A stretch of DNA of 64,000 nt, taken from NCBI GenBank assembly GCA_029202985.1, contig CP119316.1, positions 930,001-994,000 on the forward strand. Reading direction: 5' to 3'. This DNA is from Candidatus Andeanibacterium colombiense. GTDB lineage: Bacteria; Pseudomonadota; Alphaproteobacteria; Sphingomonadales; Sphingomonadaceae. The notes beneath the pieces are model-generated. The model had not been told where the DNA came from, searched no databases, and was given only the letters and a program-made list of their open reading frames with translations. Position numbers and translations under genes: made by a program. Shown here in pieces: positions 22,865 to 30,482 of this stretch. Numbering within the stretch: the first letter of the stretch is position 1; every line of letters begins with the position of its first letter.

Positions 22865-23565
22865 TCCTGAACGGTTATGCTCTGACCGACGCTCGGTCCC
22901 GGCGTCTGAAGGCACGCAAGATCGAAGCGTTGCTGGGCGGTGATATTTCCGGGTTGGCGCTTCTCGATCTGGGCAGCGGCTCAGGGCTTTTGGCGGACTA
23001 TTTCCAGTCCCGTGGAGCGAATGTCACCGCTGCCGACCGAGATCGCGAAACCTATCTATCCGACGCGCCGTTCACACGCATCGAGGCAGAAGATCTACCC
23101 TTCAACGATGCCACTTTCGATATCGTAGTTTTCAACCATGTCATCGAACACGTGGGCCGGGAAGAGCAGCAGCGCGCGGTCCTGCGCGAAATCCGGCGGG
23201 TGCTCAAACCGGGCGGACGGCTGTATCTGGCGGTGCCGAATAAATGGGCGATCGTGGAGCCGCATTTTCGCCTTCCGCTGCTGGGCGCTCTACCCCGGCC
23301 TATCGCGGATCGCCTGGTGCGGCTGTTTCGCCAAGCGCCAGAATACGACTGCTTTCCGCTTTCCCGGTCCGAATTGTTACGCCTGCTCAGCACTGCTTTT
23401 CCGAAAGTGCGCGACGTTTCCACAGATGCTGTCCATTGGGTGGTCGAGAACGAACTCACCGGCCTTCCGAAGCATGCGATAAACGCAGTTCCCGCGTGGC
23501 TCATCCGGCTGATTCGTCCGGCCTTTCCGACCTTTATCATGATTGGGCATGCTCCGGCCCCATGA
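22861..23565 (+). CDS. Class I SAM-dependent methyltransferase (Methyltransf_11-like)
   Basis: 234 residues. SAM-binding motif I is LLDLGSGSGLLADYF, the post-I acidic residue is in VTAADRD, motif II/III region is FDIVVFNHVIEHV, and VLKPGGRLYLAVPN follows; all typical of small-molecule or sugar/lipid methyltransferases. Starts inside the stop codon of the previous gene (ATGA), and its own stop overlaps the start of the next gene in the same way, so the three genes are translationally coupled. Likely modifies a sugar or lipid intermediate in the same pathway; substrate unknown. Confidence 0.82.
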   Translation: MILNGYALTDARSRRLKARKIEALLGGDISGLALLDLGSGSGLLADYFQSRGANVTAADRDRETYLSDAPFTRIEAEDLPFNDATFDIVVFNHVIEHVGREEQQRAVLREIRRVLKPGGRLYLAVPNKWAIVEPHFRLPLLGALPRPIADRLVRLFRQAPEYDCFPLSRSELLRLLSTAFPKVRDVSTDAVHWVVENELTGLPKHAINAVPAWLIRLIRPAFPTFIMIGHAPAP

Positions 23566-24665
23566 TGCCGTCCGTTACCTTCGTAGCTCCGGTTCCGCCG
23601 TTCCGAGGAGGCATTGCGCGGCACAGCAACGCCCTTGCGCGAGCTCTTTCGAAGCAGGTGGACCTTAAGCTTGAGAGCTTCACGCGGCTCTACCCCGACC
23701 TCCTCTATCCGGGCAAAAACGACCGCGATCCCGAAGGCGGCAACCCGGCGGTAGCTGCTCGATACATGCTCGACACGCTCAATCCGCTAAGTTGGCGCCG
23801 GCTTGGCACGCACCCTGCCACAACCACCGTCATGCCGGCCTGGACTTTCTTTGTCGCTCCCATGCTTGGAGCGATCGCACGACGTGTCCGTAAAAATGGC
23901 GGTCGAGTGGTAATGATCGTACACAATGTCGCCGACCACGATCGCGGTGGTTGGAAGGCCCGCCTCATGAACTGGCAGTTGAAGGCCGCGGATGGCTTCA
24001 TAACCCACACCGAAGAACTCGCGCGGGAATTGCGCGATGCCGGCCATTTGCAGCCGATCACCGTCGTTTCCCATCCGCCCTATGCGGATTTTCCCGAAGC
24101 CAAGGGCACCCTGCCACGTACTCATCGGCTGGAGCTGCTTTGCTTCGGCCTCGTGCGATCATACAAAGGGGTCGATATCGCGTTGAAGTCCCTCGCCAGC
24201 GCGGCAATCAATGACGTCCGGCTCACGATCGCGGGTGAAATCTGGAACGATCGCGAAGAATTGCTTGCGCTCGCCGCAAGCGAGGAACTCGCTGGAAAGG
24301 TCGAAATAATAGACCGATACGTGTCGGATCAGGAGACCGCCGAGTTGTTCGCTCGTTGTGACGCGGTCGTCGCACCCTATCGCGCTGTAACTGGCTCCGG
24401 CGTGTTGGCACTGGCTTCGCGTTACCGCCGCCCCGTCGTCGTTTCCGATCTGCCCGGTTTTGCCGGGCTGGTCGATCACGGCAGGACCGGCTGGCTTTTC
24501 CCGGTTGGTGATGACGCGGCGCTGGCGCACCTCCTGCGGAACACGATCACCCGCGAAGCAGCTTTAGCGATGAACGCAAATCTGGAGCAGACCGGCGACG
24601 GTAACGACTGGGATAAATACGCGAACGCGGTGCTCGCGCTCGCTCAGCCCGAGCGCCGTATTTAG
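23562..24665 (+). CDS. GT4-type glycosyltransferase (GT-B fold)
   Basis: 367 residues. The N-terminus VAPVPPFRGGIARHSNALARAL has the GGI(A)xH donor/acceptor loop of GT4 enzymes, and the C-terminal half has LLCFGLVRSYKGVDIAL, ELFARCDAVVAPYRAVTGSGVLALASRYRRPVV and GRTGWLFPVGD, the nucleotide-sugar binding region. Cytoplasmic enzyme that adds a sugar from a nucleotide donor to a lipid or glycan acceptor. Last gene of the coupled trio starting at 21923. The A/T-richer codon use of this trio differs from flanking genes and suggests a different history. Acceptor and sugar unknown. Confidence 0.85.
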   Translation: MMPSVTFVAPVPPFRGGIARHSNALARALSKQVDLKLESFTRLYPDLLYPGKNDRDPEGGNPAVAARYMLDTLNPLSWRRLGTHPATTTVMPAWTFFVAPMLGAIARRVRKNGGRVVMIVHNVADHDRGGWKARLMNWQLKAADGFITHTEELARELRDAGHLQPITVVSHPPYADFPEAKGTLPRTHRLELLCFGLVRSYKGVDIALKSLASAAINDVRLTIAGEIWNDREELLALAASEELAGKVEIIDRYVSDQETAELFARCDAVVAPYRAVTGSGVLALASRYRRPVVVSDLPGFAGLVDHGRTGWLFPVGDDAALAHLLRNTITREAALAMNANLEQTGDGNDWDKYANAVLALAQPERRI

Positions 24666-24750
24666 ATAATCTCAATGTTCGCATTCTATTCACCATTCGA
24701 GATCAGGTTTTGTCAGTCATGAGCTGGCACCCGAGGTATTGGAGCGGGGA

Positions 24751-26259
24751 ATGAGTGCATTCGGACGGAAGAACGGCGTAAGCGGGCTCGCACCGGGTGC
24801 GCGGCCGAGCTTCGGCGTTGCCAAGCCGATGAAGGGCAGCGATCTGCGCAAGCCCGCCCCGGGCGCGATTCCGGGCGACCAGTTCCCGCCGCTGCCCGGC
24901 GAGGCCGCCGTGCCGGAAAGGCCGAACAACGAGGCACTGAACCGGCTGGCCGATCGAGCCAACCAGGTCGTCGACGGCCACGCGCATATCGAGGGCTTCG
25001 AAGCCAGCGTCCACAAGATCAAGGAACAGGTGCTGCCGCGCCTGCTCGAACGCGTCGATCCCGAAGCGGCGGCGACGCTCTCGAAGGAAGAACTCTCCGA
25101 GGAATTCCGCCCGATCATCATGGAAGTGCTGGCCGAGCTCAAGGTCACGCTCAACCGGCGCGAGCAATTCGCGCTCGAGAAGGTGCTGATCGACGAATTG
25201 CTCGGCTTCGGTCCGCTCGAGGAATTGCTCGGCGATCCGGACGTCAGCGACATCATGGTCAACGGCCCGAACCAGACCTACATCGAAAAGAAGGGCAAGC
25301 TGATGCTCGCCCCGATCCAGTTCCGCGACGAGCAGCACCTGTTCCAGATCGCCCAGCGAATCGTGAACCAGGTCGGCCGCCGCGTCGACCAGACCACCCC
25401 GCTGGCCGACGCCCGTCTCAAGGACGGCAGCCGCGTCAACGTGATCGTCCCGCCGCTGAGCCTGCGCGGCACCGCGATCTCGATTCGTAAATTCTCCGAG
25501 AAGCCGATCACGATCGACATGCTGCGCGATTTCGGCTCGATGAGCGACAAGATGGCGACCGCGCTCAAGATCGCCGGCGCCTGCCGGATGAACGTCGTCA
25601 TCTCGGGCGGTACCGGTTCGGGCAAGACGACCATGCTCAACGCCCTGTCGAAGATGATCGACCCGGGCGAACGCGTGCTGACGATCGAAGACGCGGCCGA
25701 ACTCCGCCTGCAGCAGCCGCACTGGCTGCCGCTCGAAACCCGCCCGCCGAACCTCGAGGGCCAGGGCGCGATCACCATCGGCGATCTCGTGAAGAACGCG
25801 CTGCGTATGCGCCCGGACCGGATCATCCTCGGCGAAATCCGCGGCGCGGAGGCATTCGATCTCCTCGCCGCGATGAACACCGGCCACGACGGTTCGATGT
25901 GCACGCTCCACGCCAACAGCCCGCGCGAATGCCTCGGCCGTATGGAAAACATGATCCTGATGGGGGACATCAAGATCCCGAAGGAAGCGATCAGCCGACA
26001 GATCGCCGAATCGGTCGACCTGATCGTTCAGGTGAAGCGCCTGCGCGACGGCTCGCGCCGTACCACCAACATCACCGAGGTGATCGGGATGGAGGGCGAC
26101 GTGATCGTGACCCAGGAACTGTTCAAGTTCGAATATCTGGACGAGAACGAAGAAGGAAAGATCCTCGGCGAGTTCCGCTCGACCGGCCTGCGGCCCTACA
26201 CACTCGAAAAGGCGCGCATGTTCGGGTTCGACCAGGCTTATCTGGAAGCCTGCCTCTGA
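24751..26259 (+). CDS. cpaF: CpaF-type secretion/pilus ATPase
   Basis: 502 residues, the CpaF/TadA branch of type II/IV secretion ATPases that power Flp/Tad pilus assembly at the inner membrane. Visible: a Pro-rich N-terminus, the helical domain near LNRREQFALEKVLIDELLGFGPLEELL, DISDIMVNGP-like VSDIMVNGPNQTYIE, Walker A GGTGSGKTT (about 286-293), IEDAAELRL (Asp box), and LRMRPDRIILGEIRG with CTLHANSP (Walker B and His box). ATG at 24751 follows GGAGCGGGGA; a TTG 12 bases upstream is possible. No other cpa/tad genes are near it, so in this window it is a lone pilus ATPase gene. Confidence 0.93.
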   Translation: MSAFGRKNGVSGLAPGARPSFGVAKPMKGSDLRKPAPGAIPGDQFPPLPGEAAVPERPNNEALNRLADRANQVVDGHAHIEGFEASVHKIKEQVLPRLLERVDPEAAATLSKEELSEEFRPIIMEVLAELKVTLNRREQFALEKVLIDELLGFGPLEELLGDPDVSDIMVNGPNQTYIEKKGKLMLAPIQFRDEQHLFQIAQRIVNQVGRRVDQTTPLADARLKDGSRVNVIVPPLSLRGTAISIRKFSEKPITIDMLRDFGSMSDKMATALKIAGACRMNVVISGGTGSGKTTMLNALSKMIDPGERVLTIEDAAELRLQQPHWLPLETRPPNLEGQGAITIGDLVKNALRMRPDRIILGEIRGAEAFDLLAAMNTGHDGSMCTLHANSPRECLGRMENMILMGDIKIPKEAISRQIAESVDLIVQVKRLRDGSRRTTNITEVIGMEGDVIVTQELFKFEYLDENEEGKILGEFRSTGLRPYTLEKARMFGFDQAYLEACL

Positions 26260-26564
26260 CACAAATGGCCACGAGTAGGCGCAGCGATTTGCTCTATATT
26301 ACCAAGATCAGGCCGCCCAAATCGCTTGATTTAATATTTATTTTATTACTCCAGAAATATATTCTAAAAAATATAATGTATAATAAAATGAATATCTCTT
26401 GTGTCCGGAGAGGCCACGGAAAAATTGTGCCAAGTCAGGACTTTACGGGCCTTTCCATTGCGCCCTGAACTAAACCCAGATTAAAGGTAGCCAACTGCGA
26501 ACGCCCCGGGATTCATCGGCCCCGACTGTGTTTCACTGCCGCTTGCCGCAAATGAACGAGGTTT
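26260..26564. other. Intergenic region with an AT-rich island
   Basis: 305 bases between cpaF and the receiver-protein gene. Positions about 26321-26400 are strongly AT-rich (runs such as TTTAATATTTATTTTATTA), very unlike the rest of the window. It contains several possible -10-like hexamers but no clear -35 partner. A 67-codon frame runs from about 26265 to 26468 but has no ribosome-binding site and a composition dictated by the AT run, so I do not call it a gene. It could be a promoter, a nucleoid-protein site or a remnant of inserted DNA. Confidence 0.6.
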
Positions 26565-26942
26565 ATGTTTCGGGGAACATTTGTCCTGATCGTGGAAGAC
26601 GAACTGGCCATAGGCATTGATCTGGCCTTCGCGGTCTCTGACCGGAACGGAGAAGTCGCCGGCCCGGTGAGTACGGTCGATGAGGCATTTCGCGCCCTCG
26701 CCGATCACCCGGTCGATGCTGCAATCCTCGATTTCGAGCTGAAGGGCCGCGACGTGACCCCGCTTGCGCTTCACCTGGTGGAAGCGGGCATTCCATTCGT
26801 GTTCCACACCGCCAACGCATTGCCGCCATCGATCGCGGAATTGTGCCCCGGAGCGCCGGTGCTGCTCAAGCCGAGTTCGACCACGGCGTTGATGGAGCGG
26901 CTATTGGACGAGATCGGCAAGCGGCGTCCGCCCGCCGATTAA
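26565..26942 (+). CDS. Single-domain response regulator (receiver only)
   Basis: 125 residues, one CheY-like receiver domain and nothing else. Acidic pocket E11/D12 (VEDE), phospho-acceptor D56 (AAILDFELKG), T82 (FVFHTAN) and K102 (VLLKPS) are all present, so it should be phosphorylatable. It has no output domain, so it likely acts by protein-protein contact or as a phosphate relay or sink. The cognate kinase is not nearby. Its TAA stop shares the palindrome TTAA with the stop of the convergent 77-residue membrane-protein gene. Confidence 0.88.
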   Translation: MFRGTFVLIVEDELAIGIDLAFAVSDRNGEVAGPVSTVDEAFRALADHPVDAAILDFELKGRDVTPLALHLVEAGIPFVFHTANALPPSIAELCPGAPVLLKPSSTTALMERLLDEIGKRRPPAD

Positions 26943-27172
26943 GGCGCCGCCCAGCCTTTAACCGCCATCAGCATCAGCACCATGCCGACCAGCAGGAAGG
27001 CGAAAAACAATTTCGTCCAGGGCACCCAACCGGCCCGATCGACATCGTTCCGCTTCGTCCGGCGGTGGTCCGCCCACATGGTGAGCGCTGCGGCGGCGAA
27101 GCAGGCGCCGCCCCATAGGCCCGCGATGGTCGCCTCGCTTGCGAAGCGCAGACTGTCGGGCTCGTGCAGCAT
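26939..27172 (-). CDS. Small two-helix membrane protein, unknown function
   Basis: 77 residues with two hydrophobic stretches (IAGLWGGACFAAAALTMWA and LFFAFLLVGMVLMLMAVKGWAA) separated by a basic loop (DHRRTKRNDVDR). I do not recognise the family. The ATG at 27172 lacks a strong ribosome-binding site; in-frame codons further upstream would extend it towards the entericidin gene on the other strand. It is convergent with the receiver gene, with which it shares a 4-base stop overlap. Moderately likely to be real because of the clear transmembrane pattern. Confidence 0.5.
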   Translation of the reverse strand: MLHEPDSLRFASEATIAGLWGGACFAAAALTMWADHRRTKRNDVDRAGWVPWTKLFFAFLLVGMVLMLMAVKGWAAP

Positions 27173-27281
27173 CGGCGGCGATATGGCGTTCCGGCCCGAT
27201 CGCCGCAAGTCATCAGGCGGGCGAGGAACCCTCGGCACCCCAGGGCGTTTGCTCCATGTCATTCTCGAAAAGGAGCCAATC

Positions 27282-27416
27282 ATGGCCAAGAAAATCGCCC
27301 TCGCCGTTACCCTCGGGCTGTTTGCCCTCACCGCCACTGCCTGCAACACCGTGAAGGGTGCGGGTCGCGATATCGAATCGGTTGGCAAGGCCGGCGACGA
27401 CGCGATCAACAAGTAA
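27282..27416 (+). CDS. Entericidin A/B-family small lipoprotein (copy 1)
   Basis: 44 residues: MAKKIALAVTLGLFALTATACNTVKGAG, then a short helix ending GDDAINK. The lipobox TATAC gives a lipid-anchored Cys, and CNTVKGAGRDIESVGKAGDDA is the entericidin signature. In E. coli the paired EcnA/EcnB lipoproteins act as an antidote/toxin pair linked to stationary-phase lysis; many other bacteria carry copies of unproven role. A strong AAAAGGAGCC ribosome-binding site precedes the ATG. A second copy lies 85 bases downstream, separated by a perfect hairpin. Confidence 0.88.
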   Translation: MAKKIALAVTLGLFALTATACNTVKGAGRDIESVGKAGDDAINK

Positions 27417-27451
27417 GGCTTCCACAGCCTATCAAAACGCAGGTGACTTTG

Positions 27452-27485
27452 AGCAGAAGCCGGGGCTAAAACCCCGGCTTCTGCT
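27452..27485 (+). terminator. Perfect 14-bp hairpin between the two entericidin genes
   Basis: Arms at 27452-27465 and 27472-27485 are perfectly complementary around a six-base CTAAAA loop. A U-tract does not follow (TAAGGGAG comes next), so it may be a partial terminator or an mRNA stabiliser that sets the ratio of the two lipoproteins. It ends about 17 bases before the second ATG, near its ribosome-binding site (AAGGGAG), so it might also affect its translation. Confidence 0.65.
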
Positions 27486-27501
27486 TAAGGGAGCTTCCTT
27501 C

Positions 27502-27654
27502 ATGATCCGTAATTCCAAGCTGGCGAAGCTCATGCTCGCCATCAGCCTCACCTCGCTCGCACTTGGCACCGCCGCGTGCAACACGGTCAAGGGCGTCGGC
27601 AAGGATATCCAGTCCGCCGGCCAGGCCGGGGACGACGCTATTCACGGCAAATAA
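27502..27654 (+). CDS. Entericidin A/B-family small lipoprotein (copy 2)
   Basis: 50 residues: basic start MIRNSKLAKLMLAISL, lipobox GTAAC, then CNTVKGVGKDIQSAGQAGDDAIHGK, nearly the same mature sequence as copy 1 but with a longer signal peptide. The two look like a tandem duplication. AAGGGAG lies about 8 bases upstream of the ATG. If the E. coli model holds, one could be bacteriolytic and the other protective, but the near-identical mature parts do not tell which. Convergent with the NAD(P)-binding gene at 27661. Confidence 0.88.
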   Translation: MIRNSKLAKLMLAISLTSLALGTAACNTVKGVGKDIQSAGQAGDDAIHGK

Positions 27655-27660
27655 GGGCCG

Positions 27661-28362
27661 CTAACCCTCCAGCTCGTAACGCTTCTCGAAACGATGCACG
27701 GCGCGCTGCAGCGCGTCGTGTTCGTGGATGAATTTCCCGCCCGCCTTTTCCAGCGCCAGTCCGAGGATCGCTTCGGCCAGGCGGTGCGCGGTGATCGAGC
27801 GGTAGCGGCGGTTGCTCCCCTGCAGGAACAGGTCGGCGATCGGGCTGGCGATCCGCCCAAGCCCTTCGCCGACGCGGATATCGTCCCGGCGCGAACCGCG
27901 GATCAGACCGGGCCGCAGAATGTCGAGCCGCTTGAAATGGAGCTTGCCGAGCGCGATCTCCACCTCACCTTTCACCTGCAGATACAGCGTCTTGCTCGAC
28001 AGGCTCGCGCCGACCGAGGAGATGAAGATGAAATGCGGCACGCCGAGCGCCTTGGCCGCCTGCGCGACTTCCATCACCAGCTTCTGATCGACCGCGCGGA
28101 ACGCATCGGCATCGCGCCCGGCCTTGCGCCAGGTGGTGCCAAGCGCACAGACCAGCACATCCGGCTTCACCGTCTCGATCACCTCGGGCCACAATTCGCT
28201 CGGCGCCAGGCGCATTTCCATCCGCGCGCCCTGCGGCAGCGGCACTTCGCGCCGGGCGACCGCGGTGAGGCGAAAATCGGTGTTGCCGACCAGCTCTTCC
28301 ATGATCGTGCGGCCCATCAGGCCGGTCGAACCGAAAAGGGCCAATTTTACAGGTTCAGACAT
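27661..28362 (-). CDS. NAD(P)-binding Rossmann oxidoreductase/epimerase-like protein
   Basis: 233 residues. N-terminal Rossmann motif ALFGSTGLMGRTIMEEL (GxxGxxG) and an atypical-SDR layout with FIFISSVGAS and LRPGLIRG, resembling NAD(P)H-binding/HTATIP2-like proteins. The substrate cannot be predicted. The ATG at 28362 follows AAGGTCTC and overlaps the 3' end of dgt by 8 bases, so the two genes are probably cotranscribed and coupled, although a shared function is not obvious. Confidence 0.8.
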   Translation of the reverse strand: MSEPVKLALFGSTGLMGRTIMEELVGNTDFRLTAVARREVPLPQGARMEMRLAPSELWPEVIETVKPDVLVCALGTTWRKAGRDADAFRAVDQKLVMEVAQAAKALGVPHFIFISSVGASLSSKTLYLQVKGEVEIALGKLHFKRLDILRPGLIRGSRRDDIRVGEGLGRIASPIADLFLQGSNRRYRSITAHRLAEAILGLALEKAGGKFIHEHDALQRAVHRFEKRYELEG

Positions 28363-29515
28363 TCGAGAGACCTTCAGGGACTTTGCCGAAAATCGTGGCG
28401 TATCGATCGATCGCGAAGCGGTCGGTCATGCCGGCGATGAAATCCGCGATGTGGCGGCTGCGGCCCGGTTCGCCGGCGGGGTGAGCTCCGCTCCAGCCGT
28501 CCGACATCAGTTCCGGATCTTCCGAATAGGCGGCGAACAGCCGCGCGATCACCTCGTGCGCGCGCGCGGCGGTCGCGACCTGTTCCGGGTGGTAATAGAG
28601 CTTCTCGTACATGAAGCTTTTCAAGCGGCGTTCCTGTGCCGCGAAATCGGGCGAGAAGCTTACCAGCACCCTGCCCGCCGCGCGCACATCGTCCACCGAC
28701 CCGATCCCGTCGAGATTGCCACGCGTCTGTTCGAGCAGGTCGTTCACCATCAGCCCGATCTGCGTGCGCACCAACTCGCGCAACTGCCGCTCTCGCGGCG
28801 CGTTCGGAAAGCGCTTTTCGACCGCCCGCCACTGGTCTGCGAGGAAATCGAGACCGAGCAGGTCGTCGAGCGTCAGAAAGCCCGCGCGCAGCCCATCGTC
28901 GATGTCATGATTGTCGTAGGCGATGTCGTCGGCCAGCGCGGCGACCTGCGCCTCGAGCGAAGGCCAGGTCCCGAGATCGAGCGGATAGGCCGCGTCGAGT
29001 TCCCGCATCGCCCAGCCCGGCGCCGCGAGGGGGCCGTTGTGCTTCGCGAGGCCCTCGAGCACTTCCCACGAGAGGTTCAGCCCGTCGTGATCGCAATAGG
29101 GGCTCTCGAGCCGCATCAGCGTGCGCAGCGACTGTGCATTGTGATCGAAGCCGCCGGCGGCGGCCATCGCATCGTCGAGGGCGGTCTCCCCGGCATGGCC
29201 GAACGGCGGATGGCCGATGTCGTGGGCCAGGCACAGGGCCTCGGTCAGATCCTCGTCCAGCCCGAGCGCGCGTGCCAGCACCCGGCCGATCTGGGCGACC
29301 TCGATGCTGTGGGTCAGCCGCACCCGGTAGTGATCCCCGTCGGGCGCGATGAACACCTGGGTCTTGTGGCGCAGACGGCGGAACGCGATCGAATGCACCA
29401 CCCGGTCGCGATCGCGCTGGAACTCGCCGCGCGGCCCGCGCGCACCGGCGCGCGATTCCGCGAATTCGCGGCCGCGCGAATGCGCGGGGTCGGAAGCGTA
29501 GCGAGCCCGGTTCAT
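28355..29515 (-). CDS. dgt: dGTP triphosphohydrolase-like HD-domain protein
   Basis: 386 residues. The HD metal site is clear: VHSIAFRRLRHKTQVF, RVRLTHSIEVAQIGR and CLAHDIGHPPFGHAGE, with DDIAYDNHDIDDGLR downstream; these are the H...HD...D ligands. The family (Dgt/SAMHD1-like) hydrolyses dNTPs to nucleoside and triphosphate and influences dNTP pools and mutation rate. In annotations it is usually named deoxyguanosinetriphosphate triphosphohydrolase-like protein because substrate preference varies. First gene of a two-gene unit with the NAD(P)-binding gene. Confidence 0.95.
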   Translation of the reverse strand: MNRARYASDPAHSRGREFAESRAGARGPRGEFQRDRDRVVHSIAFRRLRHKTQVFIAPDGDHYRVRLTHSIEVAQIGRVLARALGLDEDLTEALCLAHDIGHPPFGHAGETALDDAMAAAGGFDHNAQSLRTLMRLESPYCDHDGLNLSWEVLEGLAKHNGPLAAPGWAMRELDAAYPLDLGTWPSLEAQVAALADDIAYDNHDIDDGLRAGFLTLDDLLGLDFLADQWRAVEKRFPNAPRERQLRELVRTQIGLMVNDLLEQTRGNLDGIGSVDDVRAAGRVLVSFSPDFAAQERRLKSFMYEKLYYHPEQVATAARAHEVIARLFAAYSEDPELMSDGWSGAHPAGEPGRSRHIADFIAGMTDRFAIDRYATIFGKVPEGLSNV

Positions 29516-29540
29516 TGCGTGCCCCCTAACGCAGACACCT

Positions 29541-29623
29541 CGTCATTGCGAGCGTAGCGAAGCAATCCAGAGCGTTTGTTCGCTTCGCACTGGATTGCCA
29601 CGGGCTTCGCCCTCGCAATGACG
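29541..29623. repeat. Inverted repeat element, family A, copy 1
   Basis: About 83 bases starting CGTCATTGCGAGCGTAGCGA and ending with the mirrored CTCGCAATGACG; a CAATCCAG arm pairs with CTGGATTG around a short centre. Related copies in this window are at 38042-38126, 41831-41914 and 51227-51312. It sits between the divergent-spaced ends of dgt and the racemase gene. Resembles REP/MITE-like palindromes common in sphingomonad genomes. Confidence 0.85.
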
Positions 29624-29631
29624 ACCGGGAA

Positions 29632-30327
29632 TCAACCCTCGCCCAAAATCCAGTCGACCGCCTTCTCGGCGTGGATCCGGGTGGAATCGTAGATCGGCAG
29701 CACGTTGGCGTCGATATCGACCACCATGTCGAGCTCGGTGCAGGCAAGCACGATCGCTTTCGCGCCGCTCTGTTCCTTGACCGTGATCATCGTCTTGAGC
29801 CGCCGCTCGGCGTCGCGGGTCACCTTGCCCTGCATCAGCTCCTCATAGATGATCCGGTCGAGCTGCTCGGCGAAGTTCATGTCCGGCGGCAGCAGGTCGA
29901 TCCCGTGGGACACCAGCCGCTGGCGGTAGAAGCTCTCGGTCATCACGTTGCGCGTGCCGAACAGCGCGGCGACCTTGACCCCGTCCTTGGCCATCTTCTC
30001 GCCGACGCATTCGGCGATGTGGAAGATCGGCACGTCGACCGCGGCGGCGACCTCGTCATAGACCTTGTGCATCGAATTGGCGCCGATGACGATCGCCCCC
30101 GCCCCGGCCCGCGCCAGCCGCCTGGCCGAACGGGTGAGGACCTGCGCGGCCTCCGCCCAACCCTCGTCATCGGTGATGCGGTAAAGCCGCGCGAAGTCGA
30201 GGCTCTCGATCAGCAGCGGTGCGCTGGCCGGCGATTTCAACCGCGCCTGCACGCGGCGGTTGATGTAATCGTAGTAGGTGCGGGTCGATACCCAGCTCAT
30301 GCCCCCGATCAGGCCCAACTTGCGCAA
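29632..30327 (-). CDS. Aspartate/glutamate racemase family protein
   Basis: 231 residues from a TTG start: RKLGLIGGMSWVST is the usual beginning of the aspartate racemase (YgeA/RacX) family, and AAGGA sits 7 bases before the TTG. An ATG at 30372 is in frame but adds a non-family leader (RFYCRIWRWKKE). Conserved pieces are IVIGANSMHKVYDEV (the first catalytic cysteine position is a Ser here, GANSMH) and VLACTELDMVV with the second cysteine. The loss of the first Cys, if real, could mean an amino-acid racemase of changed specificity or a different lyase activity; known RacX/YgeA members use Cys and some have Thr or Ser there. Probably PLP-independent. Confidence 0.82.
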   Translation of the reverse strand: MRKLGLIGGMSWVSTRTYYDYINRRVQARLKSPASAPLLIESLDFARLYRITDDEGWAEAAQVLTRSARRLARAGAGAIVIGANSMHKVYDEVAAAVDVPIFHIAECVGEKMAKDGVKVAALFGTRNVMTESFYRQRLVSHGIDLLPPDMNFAEQLDRIIYEELMQGKVTRDAERRLKTMITVKEQSGAKAIVLACTELDMVVDIDANVLPIYDSTRIHAEKAVDWILGEG

Positions 30328-30403
30328 ATTAGTTTCCTTCTTCCACCGCCATATGCGGCAATAAAACCGCACCCCTCAGGCGGCAACAGGCTTAGCGCGC
30401 GCC

Positions 30404-30425
30404 GCGCGCCTGTTTAGAGGCGCGC
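30404..30425 (-). terminator. GC-rich hairpin downstream of the pnt operon
   Basis: Arms GCGCGCCT (30404-30411) and AGGCGCGC (30418-30425) pair perfectly around six bases, 58 bases past the pntB stop on the minus strand. No U-tract follows, so the terminator role is a guess based on position. Confidence 0.4.
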
Positions 30426-30482
30426 GCGCGATTTGCGGCGGAATGAGTCATGCGCGTGACAAAGCGGCACGCGGACGACAGA

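Noticed and set aside
24751..26259. A complete Flp/Tad pilus locus around cpaF
   Set aside because: No other cpa/tad genes (prepilin, secretin, membrane platform) lie within several kilobases; only the ATPase gene is here.
26265..26468. A 67-codon ORF in the AT-rich gap
   Set aside because: No ribosome-binding site, and its residues follow the AT run (Ile/Lys/Tyr/Asn) without a recognisable pattern.
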